A stretch of 64,000 nt of DNA from Mycobacterium sp. IS-1742. GTDB taxonomy: Bacteria; Actinomycetota; Actinomycetes; Mycobacteriales; Mycobacteriaceae. The notes beneath the pieces were generated by a model. That model was not told where the DNA came from and ran no database searches. It was given only the letters and a program-made list of their open reading frames with translations. The position numbers were made by a program, and so were the translations under genes. The stretch covers positions 62,001 to 126,000 of the forward strand of contig NZ_LQIV01000003.1 in the NCBI RefSeq assembly GCF_001500125.1, in the 5' to 3' direction. Shown in pieces: positions 48,833-57,086 of this stretch (positions are counted from its first letter, which is position 1; each line of letters opens with the position of its first letter).

Positions 48833-49672
48833 GTGACCGATAAGCCCGAGTCGTCGTCCGAGGACGTTGTCGGCAGGCCTGACTCCGACGCCGAACCGCA
48901 CGCCGACGACCAGGACGAGACCCCCGGCCGCAAACACTCGGCGCTGCGCGAACTGGCCATCCTGGTCACCATCGCGATCGTTCTGTACTACGTGATGCTC
49001 ACGTTCGTCGCGCGGCCGTACCTGATCCCGTCGGAGTCGATGGAACCCACGCTGCACGGGTGTCCCGGCTGCGTCGGCGACCGCATCATGGTCGACAAGG
49101 TCACCTACCGGTTCACCGAACCGGCACCCGGCGACGTCATCGTGTTCAAGGGCCCGCCCAACTGGAACATCGGATACAAGTCGATCCGGTCCGACAACCC
49201 CGCCATCCGCTTCGTGCAGAACGCGCTGTCCGTCGTGGGATTCGTCCCGCCGGACGAGAACGACCTGGTCAAGCGAGTGATCGCGGTGGGCGGTCAGACG
49301 GTGGAGTGCCGTGCGGCCACCGGGCTGACCGTCGACGGCAAACGGCTCGTGGAGCCGTACCTGGACCCCAAGACGATGATGGCCGATCCTGTCGTCTACC
49401 CCTGCCTGGGCAACGAGTTCGGGCCGGTCACCGTCCCCGAGGACAAGCTGTGGGTGATGGGGGACAACCGCACGCATTCGGCCGACTCGCGCGCGCACTG
49501 CACGAACCTGCCCGGTGACGCGCAGCGCGGCCTGCTGTGCACGGGCGACCCGGAGGCGGGCACCATCCCGGTGGACAATGTGATCGGGAAGGCACGGTTC
49601 ATCGCCTGGCCGCCGGGGAGATGGGGCGGCGTCGGTTCGGTGAACCCGCAGACCGCCGACCCGAACCAGTAG
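48833..49672 (+). CDS. lepB: Signal peptidase I
   Basis: Membrane serine protease that removes signal peptides from exported proteins. The 279-residue protein has an acidic cytoplasmic start, one transmembrane helix (about 40-60), and the catalytic dyad Ser69 (PSESMEPTL) and Lys147 (NDLVKRVIAVGG). The late family motif is VMGDNRTHSADSRAH. A short Cys pair (HGCPGC) and an insert of about 20 residues precede the Lys segment, common in actinobacteria. Orthologue of Rv2903c. Confidence 0.97.
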   Translation: MTDKPESSSEDVVGRPDSDAEPHADDQDETPGRKHSALRELAILVTIAIVLYYVMLTFVARPYLIPSESMEPTLHGCPGCVGDRIMVDKVTYRFTEPAPGDVIVFKGPPNWNIGYKSIRSDNPAIRFVQNALSVVGFVPPDENDLVKRVIAVGGQTVECRAATGLTVDGKRLVEPYLDPKTMMADPVVYPCLGNEFGPVTVPEDKLWVMGDNRTHSADSRAHCTNLPGDAQRGLLCTGDPEAGTIPVDNVIGKARFIAWPPGRWGGVGSVNPQTADPNQ

Positions 49673-49691
49673 GGACCGTAGGAGAACCGCG

Positions 49692-49718
49692 ATGAGCCGC
49701 AGGCGCGAGGGGGTTTGA
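49692..49718 (+). CDS. Possible 8-codon leader ORF before rnhB
   Basis: MSRRREGV with GGAG seven bases upstream. Its stop (TGA) lies in the rnhB ribosome binding region, overlapping an alternative TTG start. A similar ORF, also starting MSRR, ends at the start of the next gene. It may couple translation or be part of a repeated element; expression is not shown. Confidence 0.3.
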   Translation: MSRRREGV

Positions 49719-49720
49719 GC

Positions 49721-50440
49721 GTGCCGGCGTCATGGCCGCCCCGCACGGTGATCCGCAAGGCCTCAGGTCTGCGCACGCTGGAGTCGGCGCTCTACCGCAA
49801 CGGTCTCGGGCCGGTGGCTGGGGTGGACGAGGTGGGCCGCGGCGCGTGCGCCGGCCCGCTGGTGGTCGCGGCGTGCGTGCTCGGCCCGAACCGGTTGGAG
49901 AGCCTGGCCGCGCTCGACGATTCGAAGAGGTTGGGCGAGAAGGAGCGGGAGCGGTTGTTCCCGCTGATCCGCCGCTACGCGCTGGCGTACCACGTGGTGT
50001 TCATCCCGTCCGAGGAGGTGGACCGGCGCGGCGTGCACGTCGCCAACATCGAGGGGATGCGGCGGGCGGTCGCGGGTCTGTCCGTGCGGCCGGGTTACGT
50101 GTTGTCCGACGGGTTCCGCGTGCCGGGGCTGCCGACGCCGTCGCTGCCGGTGGTCGGCGGGGACGCCGCGGCCGCGTGTATCGCGGCGGCCAGTGTGCTG
50201 GCCAAGGTGAGCCGCGACCGGTTGATGGTGGCGATGGAACGCGACCACCCCGGCTACGGTTTCGCCGAGCACAAGGGATACAGCACACCGGCGCACACCG
50301 CCGCGCTGGCCGAACTCGGACCGTGCCCGCAGCACCGATATTCGTTCATCAACGTGCGCCGGTTGGTCACCGCGGGTACCCCGCAGATCAGCGGGGGGCT
50401 GACCGACGCCGAACCCGGGCAGTGCTGTGAACTCGGGTAG
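49721..50440 (+). CDS. rnhB: Ribonuclease HII
   Basis: Cuts the RNA strand at ribonucleotides in DNA. The 239-residue protein has the catalytic pair Asp36-Glu37 in [17 protein letters not shown] and later conserved [14 protein letters not shown], with [23 protein letters not shown] at 49721 follows GAGGGGG by 7 nt and gives WPPRTVIRK, the mycobacterial start; the TTG six bases earlier is too close to that site. Orthologue of Rv2902c. Confidence 0.95.
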   Translation: MPASWPPRTVIRKASGLRTLESALYRNGLGPVAGVDEVGRGACAGPLVVAACVLGPNRLESLAALDDSKRLGEKERERLFPLIRRYALAYHVVFIPSEEVDRRGVHVANIEGMRRAVAGLSVRPGYVLSDGFRVPGLPTPSLPVVGGDAAAACIAAASVLAKVSRDRLMVAMERDHPGYGFAEHKGYSTPAHTAALAELGPCPQHRYSFINVRRLVTAGTPQISGGLTDAEPGQCCELG

Positions 50441-50452
50441 GGGAGGATTGCG

Positions 50453-50515
50453 ATGAGCCGCAGGAGTGAACAGCCACCGGCCGTGCCATACCGACGTGAA
50501 GGACAGCAGTACTGA
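50453..50515 (+). CDS. Possible 20-codon leader ORF before DUF2469
   Basis: Begins MSRRSEQPPAV after a strong ribosome binding site (GGGAGG, 6 nt). The stop TGA shares its A with the ATG of the DUF2469 gene (TGATG), the classic geometry for translational coupling. It resembles the MSRR leader before rnhB. It has no known family. Confidence 0.35.
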   Translation: MSRRSEQPPAVPYRREGQQY

Positions 50516-50820
50516 TGAGCGCCGAGGATCTCGAGAAGTACGAAACCGAGATGGAGCTGTCGCTGTACCGCGAGTACAAGGACATCGTCGGGCAGTTCAG
50601 CTACGTGGTGGAGACAGAGCGCCGGTTCTATCTGGCCAACAGCGTGGAGATGGTGCCGCGCAACGCCAACGGCGAGGTGTACTTCGAGCTGAGGTTGGCC
50701 GATGCGTGGGTGTGGGACATGTACCGGCCCGCCCGGTTCGTCAAACAGGTCCGGGTGATCACGTTCAAGGACGTCAACATCGAAGAGGTGGAGAAACCGG
50801 AACTGCGGCTGCCGGAGTAG
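50515..50820 (+). CDS. DUF2469 protein
   Basis: Conserved actinobacterial protein of 101 residues, orthologue of Rv2901c, function unknown. It begins MSAEDLEKYETEMELSLYRE, continues with SYVVETERRFYLANSVEMVP and ends VWDMYRPARFVKQVRVITFK, which are highly conserved. It sits directly after rnhB, as in most mycobacteria. Its start overlaps the stop of a possible 20-codon leader. It is the last gene of the block colinear with M. tuberculosis. Confidence 0.92.
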   Translation: MSAEDLEKYETEMELSLYREYKDIVGQFSYVVETERRFYLANSVEMVPRNANGEVYFELRLADAWVWDMYRPARFVKQVRVITFKDVNIEEVEKPELRLPE

Positions 50821-50832
50821 CCTCCTCGGTTC

Positions 50833-51990
50833 TCACCGGAACTCGGCGGCGATCGCGTCGAACGCCGCGATGGTGGCCTTCAACTTGTCGTTCTCCTCGG
50901 GCAGCGCCCAGCTCGACAGCTTCGCCGCGACCATGCCCGCGCGCCGGTTGACGTAGATCATCTGGCCGTGGATGCCCAGGCACAGCAGCACGTCGTCGCC
51001 GGGATACGGCAGCCAGCACTTGTTGCGGTACATCCCGCCCGGGAAGCGGGCGGTGTCGCGGCCCGCCGCGAACGCGTCGCGGGAGTCCGCAGCACCGGTG
51101 AACGTGTCGGCGATCCACGACGGCGCCACGACCTGCCTGCCACTCAGCGACACCCCCTCGGTGAGGAACAGCGTGCCCACCCGGACCAGATCGCGCAGAC
51201 AGGCGTTGATCCCGCCGTCGAACATGCCGGTGCCCTCGCGGTCGACGCCGATCACCGCGTCGGCCTGGGCCCCGAGACGACTCCAGAGCACGTCGGACAT
51301 CAGTGCAGGCATGCGGGTGCCGCCCGCGGCTTCACACACCCAGCCCAGCACGTCGGTCTCACACGAGCGGTAGTCGAACGGGCCGCCGTGCGGGCCCTTC
51401 CGGCGCAGGGTCAGCAGGAAGCCGTACATGGTGTCGGGCAGGTCAGGGACGGTGCGCGGCGCCCACCCGATCGCCTGCTCGAGCAACCGCACCTCGGCCA
51501 GCGGGTCGAGGTAGTCCTCGGAGAACGCGATGCCCGAACGCATGTCGAGCAGGTCTCGCACGGTCGCGCCGGCGTAGCCGCACTCCGCCAACGCCGGGAC
51601 GTAGGTGCTCAGCAGCGCGTCGGGCGCCAGCGCGCCCTCGCCGATCAGCGCCCCGGCGACCGTCGCGACGAGGGTTTTGCTGACCGACATCAGCAGGTGC
51701 GGGGTGTCGGGGAGCATGCCCGCCGGATACCGCTCCTCGAGGACCGCGCCGTGGCGGGTGACGATCCACCCGTCGGTCGCGGTTGCGCCCATCACGTCGC
51801 CGACGGTGGTCGTGCCGCCCGGCAGGACGATCTCCGACAGCGCGGCAGACCGCGCGGGCATCTCGGCGACGGGACCGTCACCGCGGGAGATCCGCGCGGT
51901 GGGCAGGAAGTCGGCGAGATGTTGGAATGCCCAGTGCAGATGGGGAACGGTCTGCCAGTTCTGCAGGGTCAGACCGGGCGGGACGCTCAC
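50833..51990 (-). CDS. Serine hydrolase of the beta-lactamase/esterase (class C-like) family
   Basis: EstB/class C-type serine hydrolase of 385 residues, probably an esterase. Nucleophile motif Ser102-x-x-Lys105 in LLMSVSKTLVATVAGAL, then a Tyr-x-Ser segment in FDYRSCETDVLGW, followed by YRNKCWLPYPGDDVLLCLG. No signal peptide is visible, so it is likely cytosolic. The GTG at 51990 (VSVPPGLTLQNW) is chosen; upstream frame is Gly/Ser-rich and overlaps the divergent HAD gene. It converges on DUF2469. Confidence 0.87.
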   Translation of the reverse strand: MSVPPGLTLQNWQTVPHLHWAFQHLADFLPTARISRGDGPVAEMPARSAALSEIVLPGGTTTVGDVMGATATDGWIVTRHGAVLEERYPAGMLPDTPHLLMSVSKTLVATVAGALIGEGALAPDALLSTYVPALAECGYAGATVRDLLDMRSGIAFSEDYLDPLAEVRLLEQAIGWAPRTVPDLPDTMYGFLLTLRRKGPHGGPFDYRSCETDVLGWVCEAAGGTRMPALMSDVLWSRLGAQADAVIGVDREGTGMFDGGINACLRDLVRVGTLFLTEGVSLSGRQVVAPSWIADTFTGAADSRDAFAAGRDTARFPGGMYRNKCWLPYPGDDVLLCLGIHGQMIYVNRRAGMVAAKLSSWALPEENDKLKATIAAFDAIAAEFR

Positions 51991-52044
51991 GGTGCCGACC
52001 TTATCGGTGGCGCCGGAACGACCGGGTGCGCCGCCGTGCAGTGT

Positions 52045-52050
52045 CAGACT
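52045..52050 (+). promoter_or_regulatory. -10 hexamer of the HAD gene (leaderless)
   Basis: CAGACT is followed by GAACGC and the GTG at 52057, a 6-nt gap with no Shine-Dalgarno. Confidence 0.5.
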
Positions 52051-52056
52051 GAACGC

Positions 52057-52830
52057 GTGCGATCCACCGCCAGATGCTGGCTCACCGACATGGACGGCGT
52101 ACTCGTCCGCGAAGAGCACGCCCTTCCCGGCGCCGCCGAATTCCTCGCGCGGCTCGTCGAGCGCGAGCGACCCTTCCTGGTGCTGACGAACAATTCGATC
52201 TTCACGCCCCGCGACCTGGCCGCCCGGCTGGCGCGGTCGGGGCTGATCGTGCCCGAGGAGTCGATCTGGACCTCGGCGCTGGCCACCGCGACGTTCCTGG
52301 CCGACCAGTTACCCGGCGGATCGGCCTATGTCATCGGCGAGGCCGGTCTGACCACCGCGCTGCACGAGGCGGGCTACACGCTGACCGACGTCGGACCGGA
52401 TTTCGTGGTGCTGGGGGAGACCCGCACCTACTCGTTCGAGGCGATCACCAAGGCCGTCCGGCTGATCCTCGGCGGCGCCCGGTTCATCGCCACCAACCCG
52501 GACGTGACCGGCCCCTCCGCGGAGGGGCCGCTGCCCGCCACCGGATCGGTGGCCGCCATGATCACCAAGGCCACCGGCAGGGAACCCTACTTCGTCGGGA
52601 AACCGAATCCGATGATGTTCCGCAGCGCGCTCAATCGCATCGAGGCGCACTCGGAGAGCACGGTGATGGTGGGCGACCGGATGGACACCGACGTCGTCGC
52701 GGGCATCGAGGCAGGTCTGGAGACCATTCTGGTGCTGACCGGGTCGACGAGCGTCGAGGACGTCGAGCGTTATCCGTTCCGCCCGAGCCGGGTGCTGCCG
52801 TCCATCGCCGAGGCCATCGACTTGGTGTGA
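52057..52830 (+). CDS. HAD-superfamily phosphatase, NagD-like (IIA)
   Basis: Cytosolic phosphatase of 257 residues. Motif I is TDMDGVLV (Asp11, Asp13), motif II is LVLTNNS, the C2A cap lies between about 70 and 170, motif III is FVGKPNPMMFR with the Lys, and motif IV is VMVGDRMDTDVVAGIEAG. Relatives act on UMP, GMP or sugar phosphates, so the substrate is open. It is followed by a 4-bp gap and the fused 2-oxoacid dehydrogenase gene, so the two are probably one operon. Confidence 0.92.
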   Translation: MRSTARCWLTDMDGVLVREEHALPGAAEFLARLVERERPFLVLTNNSIFTPRDLAARLARSGLIVPEESIWTSALATATFLADQLPGGSAYVIGEAGLTTALHEAGYTLTDVGPDFVVLGETRTYSFEAITKAVRLILGGARFIATNPDVTGPSAEGPLPATGSVAAMITKATGREPYFVGKPNPMMFRSALNRIEAHSESTVMVGDRMDTDVVAGIEAGLETILVLTGSTSVEDVERYPFRPSRVLPSIAEAIDLV

Positions 52831-52834
52831 CGGT

Positions 52835-55033
52835 ATGGCTGACAGCACCGGACGGGAAGCCCTCGACGACCACTTCACGGCGACGATCTCGGCGCTGTCC
52901 GCGCCGGCCGTGGCGCGGCGCGGCGACGACGACCCGGTGCGCGTCGGTTCGACGGTGACGGTGTGCGAGGCGCTTGCGGTGTTCGGGGCCGCGCTCGCCA
53001 GCCGCCACCTCGACCTCGCCGCCCGATGGCTGCGCGCACAGGGCCGCGGGTATTACACGATCGGATCGTCGGGCCACGAGAGCAACGCCGCGGTGGCCGC
53101 GGCGCTGCGGCCCACCGATCCGGCGCTGTTGCACTACCGGTCGGGCGGATTCTTCCTGGCCCGCGCCCAGCAGGTCGACGGCGGTCTCACCCGTGGGATC
53201 CGCGACGTGCTCCTGGGCCTCGTCGCGGCCGCCGACGAGCCGATCTCGGGTGGCAGGCACAAGGTGTTCGGCCGCGCCGACCTCGGCATCATCCCGCAGA
53301 CCAGCACGATCGCCTCGCATCTGCCGCGCGCTGTCGGGGTGGCGTTCTCGACGGCCCGCGCCCGCAAACTCGGCGTGGCCTGCCGCTGGCCGGACGACGC
53401 GGTCACGGTGTGCAGTTTCGGCGACGCTTCGGTCAACCACTCGACCGCGGTCGGCGCCCTCAACACCGCCATGCACACCGCCTATCAGGGCATGCCGATG
53501 CCCCTGCTGTTTGTGTGCGAGGACAACGGCATCGGCATCTCCACCAGGACCCCGCGGGGTTGGATCGCCCGCACGTACGCCCGGCGCGAGGGGTTGCGGT
53601 ATTTCGCCGCGGACGGGTCCGACCTGGTGGGTAGCCTCGAAACCGCCAGGGCGGCAGCGGAATACGTGAGAACACACCGTCGTCCCGCGTTCCTGCACCT
53701 GACCACGGTTCGGCTGATGGGCCACGCCGGCTCCGACTACGAGCCGGGCTACCGCCGCCCCGACGAGATCGTCGCAGACTTCGAGCGCGACCCGGTGCTC
53801 GGTACCGCGAAAGCGTTTGTCGCCCAGGGTGTCCTGTCGCCGGCGGAGGTGCTCGAGCGGTACGAGGCCGCCCGGTACGAGGTCCTCGACTTGGCCGGCG
53901 AGGTGATGGACGCGCCGCAACTCGGCAGCGCCGCCGCCGTCGAACGCCCGCTGCGCGAGAGCCTCGACGAGGCGGTCGCCGCGTCGGGCGCACCCGCGCC
54001 GGGGGAGCCGTCGGCCTCGCCGGTGACGGTGGCGCAGGCCATCAACCGCGCCCTGGCCGACACGTTGGCCCGTCACCCGGAGGCGCTGATCTTCGGCGAG
54101 GACGTGGCGCGCAAGGGCGGCGTGTACGGCGTCACCCGCGGTCTGCAACAGAAGGCCGGTCGGGCGCGGGTGTTCGACACCCTGCTCGACGAGCAGGCCA
54201 TCCTCGGTCTCGCCCTGGGTGCGGGGGTGTCGGGCCTGCTGCCCATCCCCGAAATCCAGTACCTGGCCTACGTTCACAACGCGGCCGACCAGATCCGCGG
54301 CGAGGCCGCCACCCTGCAGTTCTTCGCCGACCGGCAGTATCGCAATCCCATGGTCGTGCGCGTCGCCGGTTACGGGTACCAGAAGGGCTTCGGCGGACAC
54401 TTCCACAACGACAACTCGATCGCGGCGTTGCGCGACATCCCCGGTGTGGTGATCGCCTCTCCGGCACGCCCGGACGACGCCGCGGCGATGATGCAGTCCT
54501 GCGTGGCCGCCGCGAAGAGCGCGGGTGCGGTGTGCTTGTACTTGGAGCCGATCGCGCTGTACCACACCAAGGATCTGCACACCGACGGCGACGAACAATG
54601 GCTGGCGCCGCTGACCGGGACGGCCGCCCCGATCGGCCGGGCGCGCACCTACGGTGACGGCGCCGATCTGACGATCCTCACCTTCGGCAACGGGCTGTGG
54701 ATGAGCTTGCGGGTGGCGCGCCGACTCGAACGCCTCCACATCGCCACCCGCGTCGTCGATCTGCGCTGGCTCGCGCCGCTGCCCGTCGAGGACATGCTGC
54801 GCGAGGCGCAGGCCACCGGGCGGGTGCTCATCGTCGACGAGACCCGCCGGACCGGTGGGGTGGGCGAAGGCGTACTCGCCGAGCTGCTGGCGCACGGATA
54901 CACCGGCCCGGTCGACCGGGTGGCCGGGCGCGACAGCTTCATTCCGCTGGGCGACGCCGCCCTGCAGGTGCTGCTGAGCGAGGACACCATCGAGGCGGCG
55001 GCGATCAAGCTGGCCCGCACGGCGGGCGGCTGA
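52835..55033 (+). CDS. Fused E1 alpha/beta 2-oxoacid dehydrogenase (TPP-dependent)
   Basis: Branched-chain or acetoin-type 2-oxoacid dehydrogenase E1 with both subunits in one chain of 732 residues. The alpha half (about 1-385) has the TPP motif VCSFGDASVN...FVCEDNGIGIS; the beta half (about 395-732) has FGEDVARKGGVYGVTRGLQ, FDTLLDEQAILGLALGAG and DLRWLAPLPVEDML. No E2 or E3 gene is nearby, so partners must be elsewhere or the enzyme acts alone. It is followed by a CoA-transferase and a thioesterase. Exact 2-oxoacid unknown. Confidence 0.88.
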   Translation: MADSTGREALDDHFTATISALSAPAVARRGDDDPVRVGSTVTVCEALAVFGAALASRHLDLAARWLRAQGRGYYTIGSSGHESNAAVAAALRPTDPALLHYRSGGFFLARAQQVDGGLTRGIRDVLLGLVAAADEPISGGRHKVFGRADLGIIPQTSTIASHLPRAVGVAFSTARARKLGVACRWPDDAVTVCSFGDASVNHSTAVGALNTAMHTAYQGMPMPLLFVCEDNGIGISTRTPRGWIARTYARREGLRYFAADGSDLVGSLETARAAAEYVRTHRRPAFLHLTTVRLMGHAGSDYEPGYRRPDEIVADFERDPVLGTAKAFVAQGVLSPAEVLERYEAARYEVLDLAGEVMDAPQLGSAAAVERPLRESLDEAVAASGAPAPGEPSASPVTVAQAINRALADTLARHPEALIFGEDVARKGGVYGVTRGLQQKAGRARVFDTLLDEQAILGLALGAGVSGLLPIPEIQYLAYVHNAADQIRGEAATLQFFADRQYRNPMVVRVAGYGYQKGFGGHFHNDNSIAALRDIPGVVIASPARPDDAAAMMQSCVAAAKSAGAVCLYLEPIALYHTKDLHTDGDEQWLAPLTGTAAPIGRARTYGDGADLTILTFGNGLWMSLRVARRLERLHIATRVVDLRWLAPLPVEDMLREAQATGRVLIVDETRRTGGVGEGVLAELLAHGYTGPVDRVAGRDSFIPLGDAALQVLLSEDTIEAAAIKLARTAGG

Positions 55034-55041
55034 GCGCTTGC

Positions 55042-55047
55042 TAACTT
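55042..55047 (+). promoter_or_regulatory. -10 hexamer of the CoA-transferase gene (leaderless)
   Basis: TAACTT is followed by GAGCGG and the ATG at 55054. It would give a separate start point for the CoA-transferase/thioesterase pair. Confidence 0.5.
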
Positions 55048-55053
55048 GAGCGG

Positions 55054-56274
55054 ATGCCTGCAACCGATCCGGTCCGGCCGCTCGCCGGGGTACGCATCGT
55101 CGAGATCTCCAGCTTCGTGGCGGTGCCGCTGGCGGGGATGACGTTGACGCAGTTGGGCGCCGAGGTGATCCGTGTCGACCCGGTCGGGGGCGCCGCCGAC
55201 TACCGGCGCTGGCCGCTCACCGACGCCGGCGACAGCATCTACTGGGCCGGCCTGAACAAGGGCAAGCGGTCGGTGGCCGTGGACATGCGCAGTGCCGAAG
55301 GCCAGGATCTGGTGACCCGGCTGATCGTCGACGCAGGGGTGTTGATCACGAATGTCGCGGGGCGGCAGTGGCATTCGTACGACACATTGGCCGCCCACCG
55401 CCCGGATGTCATTCACGTCGAGGTGTCGGGGCGCGCCGACGGCGGCACCGCGGTCGACTACACCGTCAACGCCGCCACCGGATTCCCCCTGGTGACCGGT
55501 CCGCCCGAGTTGGCCACCCCGGTCAACCACGTGCTGCCGGCGTGGGACGTGTCCTGCGGACTCTATGCCGCGCTCGCGGTGACGACCGCGCTGCGCCACC
55601 GCGACAGCACCGGCGCCGGTGCCCGGATCAGTATTCCGCTGGAGAACGTGGCGCTGGCCACCGCGGGCAATCTCGCGTTCCTCACCGAAGCGATGGTGAC
55701 CGGCGAATCCCGTCCGCGGGTGGGCAATTCGCTCTACGGCACCTACGGCCAGAACTTCGTCAGCAGCGACGGCGCCGCGTTCATGGTGGTGGCGCTGACC
55801 AATCGGCACTTCCGCGACCTCACCGAACTGACCGGGACCGCCAAGGCCGTCGCCGCGCTGGGTGAGGCACTCGGCGCCGACTTCACCGACGAAGGCGACC
55901 GCTACCGTCATCGCGATGCGCTGACCGGGTTGTTCACCGTCTGGTTCAGCGCGCACACCGCCGACGAGGTGGCGTCGGCGCTGTCCGGCACGTCGGTGCT
56001 GTGGGAGCGGTACCGCAGTTTCGCCGAGGTCGCGGGCGACGCCCGCGTCACGGCCAACCCGCTGTTCACCGAACTCGACCAGCCCCGCGTCGGTCGGTAC
56101 CTGGCTCCCGGTCTGCCGGTCTCGTTCGACGGCACCTACCCGCCCGCGGTCGCCGCGCCCGCGCTGGGCGACGACACCGCGGCCGTCCTGTCCGAGTGGC
56201 TCGGCATCTCCGCCGACGAGGTCTCCCGGCTCACCGAATCCGGTTCGGTCGCAACGGGATCGGGTGGCGCGTGA
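55054..56274 (+). CDS. CaiB/BaiF family (class III) CoA-transferase
   Basis: Transfers CoA between carboxylic acids through an aspartyl-CoA thioester intermediate. The 406-residue protein begins LAGVRIVEISSFVAVPLAGM, with the family segments GLNKGKRSVAVDMRS and a candidate catalytic Asp135 in TAVDYTVNAATGFP. Substrate cannot be deduced. The thioesterase gene overlaps its stop (GTGA), indicating a linked acyl-CoA step. This gene is not part of the M. tuberculosis order at this place. Confidence 0.9.
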   Translation: MPATDPVRPLAGVRIVEISSFVAVPLAGMTLTQLGAEVIRVDPVGGAADYRRWPLTDAGDSIYWAGLNKGKRSVAVDMRSAEGQDLVTRLIVDAGVLITNVAGRQWHSYDTLAAHRPDVIHVEVSGRADGGTAVDYTVNAATGFPLVTGPPELATPVNHVLPAWDVSCGLYAALAVTTALRHRDSTGAGARISIPLENVALATAGNLAFLTEAMVTGESRPRVGNSLYGTYGQNFVSSDGAAFMVVALTNRHFRDLTELTGTAKAVAALGEALGADFTDEGDRYRHRDALTGLFTVWFSAHTADEVASALSGTSVLWERYRSFAEVAGDARVTANPLFTELDQPRVGRYLAPGLPVSFDGTYPPAVAAPALGDDTAAVLSEWLGISADEVSRLTESGSVATGSGGA

Positions 56275-57086
56275 GCCGCCTGCTCGAGTTCCTCGACGTG
56301 GCGGCGGGCGAGCGCGCGGACACCTGGGTCGGACCGCCGAGCGGGCCGGCGGGCAAACGCGCCTACGGCGGGCACCTCGCCGCGCAGAGCCTGGCCGCGG
56401 CCGCGCGCACCGTGGCTCCCGACCGCCCCCCGACCGCGATGCATCTGCAGTTCCTGCGCGGCGGTGAGGCGGGCGACGCGGTGGTCTACGAGGTCACCGC
56501 GGTCCACGACGGCCGCACCACCGCGGCCCGGCGGGTCGAGTCGCGGCAGGCCGGCCGGCTGCTGACCGCCGCGACGGTGTCATTCGCCGTGCCGATGGCC
56601 GGTCCCGAACACGGCCACCGTCGGCTGCCCGCCCCCGGCCCCGACGGCCTGGAGCCCACCGGGCCGCCCGGTCCGGCGCCGTCGGTGCCGCTCGACGAGC
56701 TCGACATCCGTGTCGTCGACAACGGCTCCGGCGAGGATTTCGTGCGGCGGTTCTGGTGGCGTGCCACGGTTGCCCTGCCCGCGAATCCGCTCCTGCACAC
56801 GGTGATCGCCGTCTACGTCACCGACCTCTACATGATCGACCCGGCCCTGCAGGTGCACGGGCATTCGATGCGGGCGCGGACCCATCGCAGCGGCACCACC
56901 GATTCGTCGGTGTGGTTTCACCAACCGGTACGGGCCGACGAGTGGAACCTGCTCGAGTCCACCTCACCGGCCGCCGCCCGGGGCCGCGGCGTGATCACCG
57001 CGAGCCTGGTCCGCGCCGACGGCGTGATCGCTGCCACGCTGGCGCAGGAAGGGCTCATCGCCGAGCGGGAACCGCGGCCGCACTGA
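56271..57086 (+). CDS. Acyl-CoA thioesterase II (TesB-like, double hot-dog)
   Basis: Hydrolyses acyl-CoA. The 271-residue protein has two hot-dog repeats: the first with AYGGHLAAQSLAAAARTVA and THLQFLRGG-like strands, the second with IDPALQVHGHSMRARTHRSG and SSVWFHQPVRADEWNLLEST, the TesB-type C-terminal signature. GTG at 56271 overlaps the CoA-transferase stop. Its last 32 nt overlap the end of the convergent acyltransferase gene. Confidence 0.88.
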   Translation: MSRLLEFLDVAAGERADTWVGPPSGPAGKRAYGGHLAAQSLAAAARTVAPDRPPTAMHLQFLRGGEAGDAVVYEVTAVHDGRTTAARRVESRQAGRLLTAATVSFAVPMAGPEHGHRRLPAPGPDGLEPTGPPGPAPSVPLDELDIRVVDNGSGEDFVRRFWWRATVALPANPLLHTVIAVYVTDLYMIDPALQVHGHSMRARTHRSGTTDSSVWFHQPVRADEWNLLESTSPAAARGRGVITASLVRADGVIAATLAQEGLIAEREPRPH

